Assembly (NCBI RefSeq): GCF_016864555.1
Contig: NZ_CP044011.1
Coordinates: 3,987,501 to 4,051,500, forward strand
DNA: 64,000 nucleotides
Direction of reading: 5' to 3'
DNA from: Sinorhizobium sp. BG8
GTDB taxonomy: Bacteria; Pseudomonadota; Alphaproteobacteria; Rhizobiales; Rhizobiaceae
The stretch's first letter is position 1. Every line of letters starts with the position of its first letter. Positions 17,755 through 28,429 of this stretch are shown here, one piece after another. A model generated the notes under the pieces. It was not told where the DNA came from and did no database searches. It was given only the letters and a program-made list of their open reading frames with translations. A program made the position numbers and the translations under genes.

Positions 17755-19452
17755 ATGTCCAGACGCCTCGAAAACCTCATCGACCAGGGCACGGGCCGCG
17801 AACCGGCCGATCTCGTGCTCAAGGGCGGACAATTTTTCGATCTCGTGACAGGCGAGTTGGTGTCCTCGGACATTGCCGTCTGCGGCGACCGTATCGTCGG
17901 CACATGCGGGGAGTACCGTGGCGTCGAGGAGATCGACATTTCCGGCAGGATCGTGGTGCCCGGGTTCATCGACACGCATCTGCACATCGAATCCTCTCTC
18001 GTCACGCCGCACGAATTCGACCGCTGTGTCCTGCCTTACGGGGTCACGACTGCCATCTGCGATCCCCATGAAATCGCCAATGTTCTGGGTACCGAGGGGA
18101 TCCAGTTCTTTCTCGACTCGGCGCTCGAGACGATCATGGACATTCGGGTGCAGCTTTCCTCCTGCGTCCCGGCAACTCATCTCGAAACCGCTGGCGCCGA
18201 CCTGCCGGTCGAAAGGCTGCTGCCGTTCCGGTCGCACTCCAAGGTGATCGGTCTTGCCGAGTTCATGAACTTCCCGGGCGTCGTCCACAAGGACCCGATC
18301 TGCCTTGCCAAGCTCGAGGCCTTCCAGGGCGGACATATCGATGGCCACGCCCCCCTGCTCAGCGGCTACGACCTCAACGGCTATCTTTCGACCGGCATCC
18401 GCACGGACCACGAATGCACAACCGCCGAGGAGGCGCTGGAGAAGATCAGGAAGGGCATGCACATTCTCGTGCGCGAAGGATCCGTCTCCAAGGATCTGCT
18501 AGCGCTGATGCCCGTCATCACCGAGCGGCTCTCCCCTTTCATTGCGCTCTGCACGGACGATCGCAATCCGCTCGACATCGCCGAGCAAGGACACCTCGAT
18601 TTCATGATCCGCACGGCCATCAACCATGGCAGGGCGCCGCTGGCCGTCTATCGGGCAGCTTCGATTTCCGCCGCGAAGGCCTTCGGCCTCAGGGACCGCG
18701 GCCTGGTCGCGCCCGGCTGGCGTGCCGATCTCGTGGTGATCGACACGCTGGAAGACTGCAGGGCGGAGATCGTGTTTTCAGCCGGGCGAAGGGTGACCGA
18801 CGCGCTGTTCGCTTCCCGAAACACGGTCGCGCCCGTCGGGCTGGACAGCGTCAAGGCGCGTCCGGTCAGCGCAGCACAGTTCGCGGTTCCTGTCTCCGAC
18901 AGGGAAACTCCGGTCATCGGAGTGATACCCGGAAAGATCATTACCGAGCACAGGCGCTACCGCCTTCCCGGTCGCGGCAACCAGACCACCGTCGACCTCG
19001 ATCGCGACATCATCAAGGTCGCGGTGATCGAGCGGCATGGCAAGAACGGTAACCATGCCAACGGCTTCGTCCAGGGCTTCGGCCTTAAGAAGGGCGCCAT
19101 CGCCTCCACGGTCGGGCACGACAGCCACAACATATGCGTCGTGGGCGTCGACGAGGACGACATGGCCGCGGCAGCGAACCGGCTGCGCGAGATCAAGGGC
19201 GGCTTCGTCGTGGTCGAGGACGGCAAGGTCACCGGTGAGATCGCCCTACCCGTGGCGGGCCTGATGAGCCTCGAGCCCTACGAGCAGGTGCGCGACACCC
19301 TGCACCATCTGCGCCAGGCCGCCTACCGCCTCGGCGCAACACTCGAGGAACCCTTCCTGCAGCTTGCTTTCCTTCCCCTGCCGGTCATTCCCCACCTGAA
19401 GATTTCCGACAAGGGCATGGTGGACGTGGACCGGTTCGAGCTCATCGTGTGA
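17755..19452 (+). CDS. ade: Adenine deaminase
   Basis: Metal-dependent amidohydrolase of 565 residues that converts adenine to hypoxanthine and ammonia, feeding the xanthine dehydrogenase encoded at 41035-45757. The metal motif is in [12 protein letters not shown]. Other family stretches are [22 protein letters not shown], and TDDRNPLD. The C-terminal domain includes the signature [13 protein letters not shown]. Length is typical. The gene stands alone, with a strong terminator at 19567-19591. Confidence 0.95.
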   Translation: MSRRLENLIDQGTGREPADLVLKGGQFFDLVTGELVSSDIAVCGDRIVGTCGEYRGVEEIDISGRIVVPGFIDTHLHIESSLVTPHEFDRCVLPYGVTTAICDPHEIANVLGTEGIQFFLDSALETIMDIRVQLSSCVPATHLETAGADLPVERLLPFRSHSKVIGLAEFMNFPGVVHKDPICLAKLEAFQGGHIDGHAPLLSGYDLNGYLSTGIRTDHECTTAEEALEKIRKGMHILVREGSVSKDLLALMPVITERLSPFIALCTDDRNPLDIAEQGHLDFMIRTAINHGRAPLAVYRAASISAAKAFGLRDRGLVAPGWRADLVVIDTLEDCRAEIVFSAGRRVTDALFASRNTVAPVGLDSVKARPVSAAQFAVPVSDRETPVIGVIPGKIITEHRRYRLPGRGNQTTVDLDRDIIKVAVIERHGKNGNHANGFVQGFGLKKGAIASTVGHDSHNICVVGVDEDDMAAAANRLREIKGGFVVVEDGKVTGEIALPVAGLMSLEPYEQVRDTLHHLRQAAYRLGATLEEPFLQLAFLPLPVIPHLKISDKGMVDVDRFELIV

Positions 19453-19566
19453 ACCTGCTGCCGCGCGATCGCCAACGACGGGTGCCGGTTCCGCCAGCAG
19501 CGGCCCGAGAAGCTCCGCCAGAAGTCACCATGCGTCCGGCAGCTCCCCACCCATCTGCACGAACAG

Positions 19567-19591
19567 AAAAGGTGCCCCTGGGGCGCCTTTT
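19567..19591. terminator. Bidirectional terminator between ade and gcd
   Basis: AAAAGGTGCCCC pairs with GGGGCGCCTTTT with one G-T wobble, giving a stem flanked by A-run and T-run. It serves the convergent ade (+) and gcd (-) genes. Confidence 0.75.
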
Positions 19592-19614
19592 CCTTGTGTG
19601 CGTCTGCGTCCGGG

Positions 19615-22044
19615 TCAGTTCGGGAGCGCGAAAGCGATCACATAGTCGCCTCTGTCAGGCGACTGCCGAGCTCCGCCAGCCGAGATCACGATGTACTGCT
19701 TTCCGGTGGTCGGCGACTTGTAGCTCATCGGGCCACCCTGACTGCCGACGGGCAGCCGGGCCTTCCAGACCTCTTCCCCCGTCGCGGTATCGAAGGCCCT
19801 GAGGTAATAGTCCTGGGTGCCGGCGATGAAGACGAGACCGCCCTGGGTCGCGAGTGTGCCGCCGAGGGTCGGCATGCCGATCGGGATCGGCAGGCCCATC
19901 TTGAAGCCGAGCGGCCCCGTATCCTGGACGGTCCCCACCGGCACCTGCCAGGCGACCTTCTGGGTCTTCATGTCGATGGCGGTCATCGTGCCGAAGGGGG
20001 CTTCTGGCAAGGAATGCCGAGCGGCGAAAGGAAGCGGTTCTTGACCACAGAATAGGGCGTCCCCTTCATGGGAACCATGCCCATGCCGGTGTTGGTGCTC
20101 TCACCCCCGCGTTGGTCGCCCCGCTGTCAGGCTCCTGCTCGAACATCTGGATCCAGAGGCCGAGACGCATGTCGTTGACGAACAGGTAGTCGCTGTTCGG
20201 GTCCATCGAAAGACCGCCCCAGTTCATGCCGCCGAGTGAGCCCGGGAAGCTGAGCGAGAGGTCGGTGTCCGGCACCGTATAGAGGCCGTCATAACGCATC
20301 TCCTTGAAGGCGATGCGGCACAGCAGCTGGTCGAACGGCGTTGCCCCCCACATGTCGGACTCCGTCAGCGTCTCCGCGCCGATCTGCGGCATGCCGACGG
20401 ACTTCGGCTGCGTGGCGGAATAGGGCTCGTTCGGAATCGTGCCCGGCTTGACCGGGAAGTCCTTCACTTCCGTCAGCGGCTGGCCGGTAGCCCGGTCGAG
20501 AACATAGAGCTGTCCCGCTTTGGTGCCGAAGACCAGTGCCGGAGTGCTGGTGCCGTCGGCCTTCTTGAAGTCGAAGAAGGTCGGCTGCATCGGAACGTCG
20601 AAATCCCAAAGGTCGTTGTGGACGGTCTGGTAGACCCACTTCTCACGACCGGTCGTGGCGTCCAGCGCCAGCATCGAGGCGCCGTATTTGTGATCCAGCG
20701 GTGTCCGGCTGACGCCCCACAGATCGACGGAGGGGCTGCCGACGGGCATGAACACGGTGTTCAGCGCCGGATCATAGGACATCGCGGCCCAGACGTTGGG
20801 CGTGCTGCGGGTATAGCTCTCGCCCGAGGGTGGCAGCAGCGTGATATCAGGATTTCCGGGATCGAACGCCCAGCGCAGCGCGCCTGTCACGACGTCGAAG
20901 CCGCGCATGACGCCGCCGGGCATGTCGACCTGCACGTTGTCGGCGACCCGGCCGCCAACGACGACGGTCGTTCCGGCAAGCGTGGGAGCCGAGGTCAGCA
21001 CATAGCTCGGATCAGGAGCGTCACCCATGCCGATCTTGAGATCGACCCGGCCGTTGGTGCCGAAGTCGGGGCAAAATGCACCCGTGTCGGCATCGAGAGC
21101 GATCAGTTCGGCCTTGATGGTGTTCATCAGGATCCGACGCTCGCAAACTGCGCCTGGCGCGACCGTCACGGGGTCACCGGCGTCGAGCCCGGCACCGTCG
21201 GCTGTGCGAGGGGAGCCGTCGCGTCGAAGTATGCAAGGCCCCGGCACCGCATCCAGACCGAAGATTCGGCGTTGATTTCAGTCTTCCAGAGTTCCTTGCC
21301 CGTATCCGCATTGACGGCGATGACGTTGTTGTGCGGCGTGCAGAGGAAGACGCGATCACCGACCTGCAGCGGGGTCTGCTGATCCTCGGCACCGTTGGCG
21401 CCGGGGCTGATCGGAGTGTCTCCCGTGTGATAGGTCCAGGCGACCTGCAGATCCTTGATGTTGTCGCGGTTGATCTGGTCGAGGGCGACGAAACGGCTCC
21501 CTCCGGCGGTATTGCCGTAGTGCTCCCAGTTCTTCTGCTCGGTCTCTGGCGTTACCGCCGTCAGAGCCGGCGCATTGCCGCTGGCGCCGACCGTCGGGTG
21601 CGGTACGAACATGGCGGCAAGCGCCGCGGCAGACGCGATCGCAAGCACGCCGCCGACCGCAAAGGATGAGGCGTAGGCCGGGGCAAGCCCCGCGGCGCGC
21701 CGCAAAAGCGGATAGGAGAACGCGATCACCGATGTGCCGATCGCCATGGCGAGAAGGCGGGAGATCAGGGGCCAGAATTCCAGCCCGGCGTCCCATACTG
21801 CCCACACGGCCGTCAACAGGAAGACGAGCCCGAAAAGCAAGCCGCCGGACGGCTTGCGCCGCATGACGAGGATACCGGAGACGACGATACCCACGCCTGC
21901 CGCGAGGAAGTACCAGCTTCCTCCCAACGACACGAGCTTTGCCCCGCCGATTGCGAAGGCAAGGCCCGCAAGCGTTACGATCGCTCCGAGAACGAACAAC
22001 CATAGCCTGGCCGGACGCGAGGTTCCATCAGTTGGGTTTTCCAT
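19615..22044 (-). pseudogene. gcd: Membrane PQQ-dependent glucose dehydrogenase, three frameshifts
   Basis: The reading frames together give the complete quinoprotein: five N-terminal membrane helices (residues about 10-140), then the PQQ beta-propeller (start NWEHYGNTAGGSRF, later PVGSPSVDLWG and GGLSMDPNSDY). It oxidises glucose to gluconolactone in the periplasm and passes electrons to ubiquinone. The frame breaks at 21170-21173, 20104-20108 and 19996-20000. Each is a C/G run where adding one base restores the family sequence, for example STPVTVAPGAV, NAGGESTNTG and KPPFGTM. No premature stop exists apart from these. I think sequencing error is more likely than decay. Start ATG at 22044 (MENPTDG). 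Confidence 0.85.
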
Positions 22045-22322
22045 GGGTGATTCCAGATTCTTATTGCAAGGACTGTGTTGTGGCCGCGGTGGCGACACCA
22101 TCCTTTCGACGGCGCAACGCACGCGCAGGCGACATTCATTGCACCTATGACAAAAGAAGCCGGGACGGAAGTGCGGATGTAGGATTCAAACGGAAAATCA
22201 ATACACGATCTCGGTTTCCCGCGAACCCTCAGAGCAAAGCGGAAACAACCATAAGTATTTCAGTCGCGCATAGATTCGCGCAACCTGCTTCTTCATAAGA
22301 AGATACTGGCGGCTTGGAGGCG

Positions 22323-23984
22323 TCAGAGCCTGATGCACGCCATGTCGAGTGCGTCGAGTTCGATCGCTCCTTCCTTGAGCTTCGCACCGAATCCGGGAAC
22401 GGAAACCGCTTCCCCGAGCTTCATGGATTTCGGTGGCGTGAACTCGGCCTTCTCACGGGTAAGATTGAAGACGAAGAGCAGCTTCTCCCCAGCCTTTTCG
22501 CGGGTGAAGGCCAAAAGGTCCTGGTTGGAGGGAACGAAGGTCATTTCCCCGTCCCGAAGCACCGGCATGTCCTTCCGGAAGATCAGCGTACTGCGATAGT
22601 GGTTGAGAACGGAGCCGGACATCTTTTCCTGGCTGTCCACCGCGAGACGCGCATGCACCTCGGGCACCGGCAGCCAGGGCTTGCCCGCGCTGAAACCCGC
22701 ATGGGCCTTGCCGGCCTCCCACGGGATCGGTGTGCGGCAACCGTCCCGTCCCTTGAAGGCCGGCCAGAACCGGATTCCATAGGGGTCGCGTAGATCCTCG
22801 AAGGCGAGGTCCGCCTCCGTCAGTCCCAACTCTTCGCCCTGATACAGGCAGATCGATCCGCGCAGGGTGGAAAGCAGCGTGATGGCGAGCTTTGCCACGC
22901 GTTCGCGCTCCTCCGGCTGTTCGATAAATCGGCTGAGATGACGAACGACGTCATGGTTGGAAAAGGCCCAGCATACCCAACCGTCTGCCACGAGCTTCTG
23001 GAAGCGGGAAACGCAGTCGCGGATGTGCGCCGCGGTGAAATCCGGGCCGAGCAGGTCGAATGTGTAGCACATATGCAGCTTGTCGCCGCCGCTTGTGTAC
23101 TCGGCAACGGTCTTCAGCGAGCGCGCACCGTCACCCACCTCGCCGACGGACGTTCGCCCCTCGTAGCCGTCGAGAAGCTTGCGGAACCGCTTCAGGAAAG
23201 CGACGTTTTCCGGCTGCGTCTTGTCATGGAGGTGATTCTGCATGCCGTAGGGGTTGACGTCGGGGGCGTCGAGCCCGGCCTCTTCCGCGTCCGGCTCGTG
23301 GGGCGGATTGTTCCGGAGCTTTCTGTCATGGAAGTAGTAGTTGACGGTATCGAGCCGGAAACCATCGACCCCGCGATCGAGCCAGAACCGTGCCGCATCG
23401 AGAACCGCCTGCTGGACTTCCTTGTTGTGAAAGTTCAGGTCCGGTTGCGAGGTCAGGAAGTTGTGCATGTAGTACTGCCGGCGCACGCCGTCCCACTCCC
23501 AAGCGGGTCCGCCGAAGACCGATAGCCAGTTGTTGGGAGCCGTCCCGTCGGGTTTGGGGTCGGCCCAGACAAACCAGTCGGCCTTTGCGTTTTCCCGGCT
23601 GGAGCGGCTTTCCTTGAACCATGGATGCTGGTCGGATGTGTGCGAGATCACCTGGTCGATGACTACCTTGATCCCAAGCGCGTGAGCTTCGGCAAGCATG
23701 GCGTCGAAATCCGCGAGTGTCCCGAACATCGGATCGACGTCGCAGTAGTCCGATACGTCATAGCCCATGTCGGCCATGGGAGACTTGAAGAACGGAGATA
23801 ACCAGATCGCATCGACCCCGAGCGAAGCGATGTGCGGCAGGCGTTCCTTGATCCCCTTGAGATCCCCGATACCGTCCCCCGTCGTATCCTGGAAAGAGCG
23901 GGGATAGACCTGATAGAGCACGGCGCCCCGCCACCAATCCGCATCTGCGGCTTGCTTGGCGGTGTCGCGAACGGATGTCGTCAT
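22323..23984 (-). CDS. aglA: GH13 alpha-glucosidase
   Basis: Cytoplasmic glycoside hydrolase family 13 enzyme of 553 residues that hydrolyses alpha-glucosides such as maltose, sucrose or trehalulose. The catalytic triad is visible: nucleophile D212 in GFRLDTVN, acid/base E282 in SVGEVGDG and the stabilising D345 in FSNHDVV. It resembles rhizobial AglA, but the aglEFGK transporter genes are not next to it, so the symbol is tentative. A good ribosome site (CAGGAG) precedes ATG 23984. Downstream, CTTCTT-CAT-AAGAAG (22288-22302) is a small perfect dyad. Confidence 0.9.
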   Translation of the reverse strand: MTTSVRDTAKQAADADWWRGAVLYQVYPRSFQDTTGDGIGDLKGIKERLPHIASLGVDAIWLSPFFKSPMADMGYDVSDYCDVDPMFGTLADFDAMLAEAHALGIKVVIDQVISHTSDQHPWFKESRSSRENAKADWFVWADPKPDGTAPNNWLSVFGGPAWEWDGVRRQYYMHNFLTSQPDLNFHNKEVQQAVLDAARFWLDRGVDGFRLDTVNYYFHDRKLRNNPPHEPDAEEAGLDAPDVNPYGMQNHLHDKTQPENVAFLKRFRKLLDGYEGRTSVGEVGDGARSLKTVAEYTSGGDKLHMCYTFDLLGPDFTAAHIRDCVSRFQKLVADGWVCWAFSNHDVVRHLSRFIEQPEERERVAKLAITLLSTLRGSICLYQGEELGLTEADLAFEDLRDPYGIRFWPAFKGRDGCRTPIPWEAGKAHAGFSAGKPWLPVPEVHARLAVDSQEKMSGSVLNHYRSTLIFRKDMPVLRDGEMTFVPSNQDLLAFTREKAGEKLLFVFNLTREKAEFTPPKSMKLGEAVSVPGFGAKLKEGAIELDALDMACIRL

Positions 23985-24156
23985 GGGGAACTCCTGCGGC
24001 GGGACAGGTAATGTCTATCGCGCCGGCAGGCATCCGTAAATGCAACCGTCGACGATGGAGGCAGAATGGCCTGCCCTTCGCTGCGGGTTGGTCACGGGCG
24101 GGAAAGCGACTATGTTACCTGCGCCCTGAACCCATTGCTCGAAACAGGGGGACACG

Positions 24157-25170
24157 ATGGAAGCTTCGGCCGAAACCATCATCCTGCCAGTGCGCGACGC
24201 AATCGCATTGGCGCGATCGGCCCTCCTTTCTGCCGGAGCCAGCGAGGCGATGGCAGCCGTGCTCGCGCGTGCAACGATAGATGCGGAACTGGTTGGCAAG
24301 CCATCCGTCGGTCTGCGTCATCTAGTCGTTTTTCTCGAAAGCCTCAGGGCCGGGCGCATCCAGGGGCACGCGGAGCCGCTCATCACGTCGCCGGTCCCGG
24401 CCCTGATGAAATGCGATTCGGGCGGCGGCATCTCCCAGCTCGGCTTTGAGATCGCCTTCGACGAACTGGTCACCAAGGCGCGGACCTTCGGACTGGTGAT
24501 CTTCACCAGCCACAATGGCTACACCACCGGGGAACTCGGCTGGTATACGGCGCGATTGGCCGATGCCGGCCTTGCGGCACTCGCTGCCTGCAACGGCCCG
24601 GCGATGCTCGCCACGCCGGCAAGTCGCAGGCCCGTGTTCTGCTCCAACCCCCTCGCTTTCGCCGCGCCACGCGCAAACGGCCCGCCGCTCGTCATTGATC
24701 AGGCCTCCAGCGCAACAGCTTTCGCCAACATTGCGGAGGCGGCCGAGCGGGAGGAAGCCATCCCTCCCGGCTGGGCGGTGGACGAGAGCGGCGAGCCGAC
24801 GACTGACGCACGCGCCGCGATCAGGGGCGCCCTCCTCGCCTTTGGCGGATCGCGCGGGGCCAATATCGCGCTGATGGTCGAGATCCTTGCAGCCGGGATC
24901 GGCGGCGCCAACTGGTCGCTCGATGCCCCGGATTTCCGCTCCGGAGAGCGCAGCCCGGGTGCGGGGCTGTTCATTCTCGCGATCGCTCCCCAGCTCCTCG
25001 CCGGGGATTTCGAAAGTCGCCTCGGGACTCATCTCGACCGACTCTCTGACGAGTATGGCGTGCATGTGCCCGGAGCGGGTCGCCTCGCCGCCCGAGAAAA
25101 GGCGGAGCGCGAGGGGATCTCCTTGCCCCGTCAGCTCTTTGACAGTATCTCCTCGTTCCGTCACAGGTAA
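24157..25170 (+). CDS. Ldh family oxidoreductase (malate/L-lactate dehydrogenase type)
   Basis: NAD(P)-dependent 2-hydroxyacid dehydrogenase of 337 residues of the YlbC/MDH2 family, which uses substrates such as malate, L-lactate, L-sulfolactate or sugar acids. The catalytic-histidine region is in FTSHNGYTTG, and the family stretch RRPVFCSNPLAFA is present. It lies 15 bp before the kdgK-type kinase, so the two are probably an operon for sugar-acid use. The actual substrate cannot be told from sequence. Confidence 0.85.
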   Translation: MEASAETIILPVRDAIALARSALLSAGASEAMAAVLARATIDAELVGKPSVGLRHLVVFLESLRAGRIQGHAEPLITSPVPALMKCDSGGGISQLGFEIAFDELVTKARTFGLVIFTSHNGYTTGELGWYTARLADAGLAALAACNGPAMLATPASRRPVFCSNPLAFAAPRANGPPLVIDQASSATAFANIAEAAEREEAIPPGWAVDESGEPTTDARAAIRGALLAFGGSRGANIALMVEILAAGIGGANWSLDAPDFRSGERSPGAGLFILAIAPQLLAGDFESRLGTHLDRLSDEYGVHVPGAGRLAAREKAEREGISLPRQLFDSISSFRHR

Positions 25171-25185
25171 CAGAGGAGCGACGGA

Positions 25186-26118
25186 ATGGCAGGACGGCTG
25201 CTTTCGATTGGCGAATGCATGGTGGAGGTTATGCAGGCGGGCGGTGGCCTTATGCGCAAGAGCTTCGCCGGCGACACGTTCAACACCGCCTATTATGGCC
25301 GCCTCTTCCTGCCCTCGGACTGGGAGGTCGATTATTTCACCGCAGTTGGCGACGATTCGATTTCCGACGAGATGCTCGCCTTCATGCGCGAGCGCGGGGT
25401 CGGAACCGATTTGATCCGTCGGGTCGAAGGCCGCTCTCCGGGGCTCTACATGATCGACCTCAAGGACGGCGAGCGAAGCTTTACCTACTGGCGGTCCGTT
25501 TCCGCCGCCAAGTTGCTGGCAGACGATCCCGCGCGGCTGCGCGAGGCGCTCGAAGCCTCGAGGATGATCGTATTCTCGGGGATCACACTGGCGATCCTTT
25601 CCCCGGACGGCGTCGAAACCCTGCTTTCCGAATTGCGCCGCGCCAAGGCTGCGGGCAAGCTTGTCGCCTTCGATCCGAACATCCGCCCGCGGCTCTGGCC
25701 CGATAGAGAACGCATGCGGCAGGTGATCAGCGACGGCGCCCGCGCCGCGACACTCGTCATGCCGAGCTTCGAAGATGAGGTGGTCCATTTCGGCGATGGT
25801 TCGGTCGCTGAAACGATCGCGCGCTACGCCGGTCTCAGCGTTCGTGACATCCTGGTAAAGGACGGCGCCAACGGCGCGACGCTCTCATTCGACGGCAAGC
25901 TTAGCCATGTACCGGCGACGCGCGTCGAGACGATCGTGGACACGACAAGCGCCGGTGACAGCTTCAACGGAGGTTTTCTGGCCCGCTACGCAGTGGACGG
26001 CGATGCGGACGCCTCCGCGGCCTTCGCCGCAAGGCTCGCGGCCGCGGTCATCCAGCACCACGGCGCCCTCGTCGCGAAGGAGCTCTTGCCGGAACTCGAA
26101 TTGCCGCAAAGGCCCTAG
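25186..26118 (+). CDS. kdgK: PfkB-family sugar kinase, probable 2-dehydro-3-deoxygluconokinase
   Basis: Ribokinase-fold enzyme of 310 residues. The opening LSIGECMVEVMQ and the anion-hole motif DTTSAGDSFNGGF with catalytic base D258 are typical of KDG kinases, which phosphorylate 2-keto-3-deoxygluconate. It follows the Ldh-type oxidoreductase by 15 bp with a good ribosome site (GGAGCGACGG). Both may work on sugar acids. Other PfkB sugars cannot be excluded. Confidence 0.85.
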   Translation: MAGRLLSIGECMVEVMQAGGGLMRKSFAGDTFNTAYYGRLFLPSDWEVDYFTAVGDDSISDEMLAFMRERGVGTDLIRRVEGRSPGLYMIDLKDGERSFTYWRSVSAAKLLADDPARLREALEASRMIVFSGITLAILSPDGVETLLSELRRAKAAGKLVAFDPNIRPRLWPDRERMRQVISDGARAATLVMPSFEDEVVHFGDGSVAETIARYAGLSVRDILVKDGANGATLSFDGKLSHVPATRVETIVDTTSAGDSFNGGFLARYAVDGDADASAAFAARLAAAVIQHHGALVAKELLPELELPQRP

Positions 26119-26138
26119 TCCCGCGCCAGAAGTTCCAG

Positions 26139-26167
26139 CTACCGGCAGCCGTGACGGATGCCGGTAG
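26139..26167. terminator. Bidirectional hairpin between kdgK and der
   Basis: CTACCGGCA (26139-26147) and TGCCGGTAG (26159-26167) form a perfect 9-bp stem between two convergent genes. Confidence 0.6.
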
Positions 26168-26192
26168 TGGGCCTATCGCCCTGGATGCACTC

Positions 26193-27629
26193 TCAGTAGA
26201 TCTTGCGCTTCTTCTTAGGCTCGAACGGATTGTCCGACGCCTTGAAGTGGATGCGGATCGGCACACCCGGCAGCTCGAAATCGTTGCGCAATCCGTTGGT
26301 GAGATAGCGCACGTAGGATTCCGGCAGCGCTTCCGGCCGCGAGCAGGCGATCATGAAGCCCGGCGGGCGGGCCTTGACCTGCGTCATGTATTTGAGCTTC
26401 AGGCGCCGCCCCGAGACAGCCGGTGGCGGATGCTGGATCTGCTGCGCCTCGAGCCAGCGATTGAGCTTGGCGGTCGAGATGCGGCGGTTCCACGTGCGGT
26501 CCGTGTCCACGACCGCCTGCATCAGCTTGTCGAGGCCGCGGCCGGTCTGTCCCGAAACGGGCACCGCGCGGATGCCGCGTGCCTGCGGCAGCAGACGGTC
26601 CGTTTTCTCGCGCAGGTCCGCGAGCACGGCCTGCGGATCGTCGATGAGGTCCCATTTGTTGAAGGCGATCACGGCGGCACGCCCCTCGCGGATGACGAGG
26701 TCCACCAGCTGCAGATCCTGCTTCTCGAAGGGAATGGTCGAATCGAAAACGATGACCACGGTTTCGGCGAAACGGATGGATCTGAGCGAGTCGGCGACGG
26801 AGAGCTTTTCGAGCTTCTCCTGGACCTTTGCCTTCCGGCGCATACCGGCCGTATCGAACATCTTGATCGTCCGGCCGCGCCATTCCCACTCGACCGAGAT
26901 CGAATCGCGCGTGATGCCGGCCTCCGGGCCGGTCAGCAGTCGATCCTCGCCGAGAAAGCGATTGATCAGCGTCGACTTGCCGGCGTTCGGGCGACCGACG
27001 ATCGCCACGCGCAGCGGCTTGGTCTCGTCGTAGGCCGCCTCAATTTCCTCCTCGTCGTCCCCTGCCCCGACCTCCTGCGGCCGGACGTCGACGTCAGTCT
27101 CCGCCTCGTCCTCCTTCGGCGGGAAGGCACGCTCCTCGCCGATCGCGGCAACGATGGCGTCACGAAGGTCAAGCATGCCCTGCCCATGTTCAGCCGAGAT
27201 CGGGCAAGGCTCACCAAGCCCGAGGGTGAAGGCATCGTAGAAGCCGCCGTCGGAGCCCCGCGCCTCGGATTTGTTGGCGACGAGCACAACCGGCTTGCCG
27301 CGCTTGCGCAGCATTTCGGCGAGCGCCTGATCGACGGGCGTCAGCCCCATCTTCGCATCGACGATGAAGAGCGAGAGATCGGCCTCGTCGATCGCCGCCT
27401 CGGTCTGGGCACGCATGCGGCCCTGCAAGGTTTCGGGGCCGGCCTCCTCGAGGCCCGCCGTATCGATGATCCGGAAGCGCAGGTCCACGAGCTTGGCGTC
27501 GCCCGGACGGCGATCACGGGTAACACCCGGCGTGTCGTCCACGAGCGCGAGCTTCTTGCCCACCAGCCGGTTGAACAGCGTTGACTTTCCGACATTGGGG
27601 CGCCCGACGATGGCGACGGTGAAGCTCAT
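26193..27629 (-). CDS. der: Ribosome biogenesis GTPase Der (EngA)
   Basis: Essential GTPase of 478 residues needed for 50S subunit maturation. Two tandem G domains are evident: GRPNVGKST near the N-terminus and GRPNAGKST near residue 210, each with DTAG and NKSE or NKWD motifs. The C-terminal KH-like domain ends in a basic tail (KPKKKRKIY type). The acidic linker between G domains ([10 protein letters not shown] type) is longer than in E. coli. ATG at 27629 ([11 protein letters not shown]) is preferred over an upstream in-frame start at 27692, which lacks conservation. It follows the YfgM-like gene closely. Confidence 0.97.
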   Translation of the reverse strand: MSFTVAIVGRPNVGKSTLFNRLVGKKLALVDDTPGVTRDRRPGDAKLVDLRFRIIDTAGLEEAGPETLQGRMRAQTEAAIDEADLSLFIVDAKMGLTPVDQALAEMLRKRGKPVVLVANKSEARGSDGGFYDAFTLGLGEPCPISAEHGQGMLDLRDAIVAAIGEERAFPPKEDEAETDVDVRPQEVGAGDDEEEIEAAYDETKPLRVAIVGRPNAGKSTLINRFLGEDRLLTGPEAGITRDSISVEWEWRGRTIKMFDTAGMRRKAKVQEKLEKLSVADSLRSIRFAETVVIVFDSTIPFEKQDLQLVDLVIREGRAAVIAFNKWDLIDDPQAVLADLREKTDRLLPQARGIRAVPVSGQTGRGLDKLMQAVVDTDRTWNRRISTAKLNRWLEAQQIQHPPPAVSGRRLKLKYMTQVKARPPGFMIACSRPEALPESYVRYLTNGLRNDFELPGVPIRIHFKASDNPFEPKKKRKIY

Positions 27630-27666
27630 GACGTTTTCCGTTCCGATTGCGCCGCGCGAACGCGGC

Positions 27667-28338
27667 TCAGGAAAGCTTGCCGTCCGCGGCAATCAGATCA
27701 AGCAGCATCTGCGCCCGGTTGGCAACATTGCGCGGGCTTTCCGCGTCGTTGGTAATCTGCTCGAACCATTGCTTGGCGCGGGCAAAGTCGTTGTTCTTGT
27801 AGGCGGAAAGTCCGAGAACTTCCCGGGCAGAATGGCGTAGCGCGTTCTGCGGCGTCGCGAGTTGCTCGGCCTGCGCGGACACCTGCTCGTAGGTGCCCGT
27901 GTCGATGAGCAGGTAGGCGGCGCGCAGGCGGGCCGCGTCGCGCAGCGCCTCCGGAAGCGATGCATCCTTCGAGATCGCGGTGAAGGCGTTGACGGCACCC
28001 TCCGCGTCGCCGTTCTCGGCGAGCAGCGAGGCCGAACGCATGCGTGCGAGCACCGGATAGGAGCCGAAGCCGTTCTTCTCGAGCTCGGAGAGCGCGGAAA
28101 GCGCCTCGTCCTTCTTGTTTTCCTTTACCAGCGTCAGCGCGGCCAGGAACTGGTCGCCAGCGGCCGACGCTTCGGAATCGCGCCAATAGTCGTAGCCGAC
28201 CTTGCCGATGGTCCCGAGAACGACCAGGACCGCCGCCCCGAGGAGGATGCGGCCGAAACGCCGCCAGATGGCGCGCATCTGGTCGGATCGCAGTTCCTCA
28301 TTGACCTCGCGGATAAAGCTGTCGTCCTGGTTTGCCAT
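27667..28338 (-). CDS. YfgM-like tetratricopeptide membrane protein
   Basis: The 223-residue protein has a cytoplasmic N-terminus (residues 1-28), one membrane helix (about 30-50) and a periplasmic TPR-like domain. This is the layout of YfgM, a chaperone-like partner of the SecYEG translocon. In enterobacteria yfgM, bamB and der are neighbours; here yfgM is followed directly by der with a 37-bp gap and no bamB. Confidence 0.82.
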   Translation of the reverse strand: MANQDDSFIREVNEELRSDQMRAIWRRFGRILLGAAVLVVLGTIGKVGYDYWRDSEASAAGDQFLAALTLVKENKKDEALSALSELEKNGFGSYPVLARMRSASLLAENGDAEGAVNAFTAISKDASLPEALRDAARLRAAYLLIDTGTYEQVSAQAEQLATPQNALRHSAREVLGLSAYKNNDFARAKQWFEQITNDAESPRNVANRAQMLLDLIAADGKLS

Positions 28339-28429
28339 AGGCGTTGCCGTTCTCGTTCAAGAAATGATTTTTGGGCCTTCTACCCGATTTTCAGGCCATT
28401 GTAAGGGGGCCGCAGCGAAAAGCCGCCTC

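Noticed and set aside
24322-25788. 488-codon - strand frame opposite the Ldh and kdgK genes
   Set aside because: Both + strand genes are clearly conserved, so this is a shadow.
26151-27584. 477-codon + strand frame opposite der
   Set aside because: Shadow of a conserved GTPase gene.
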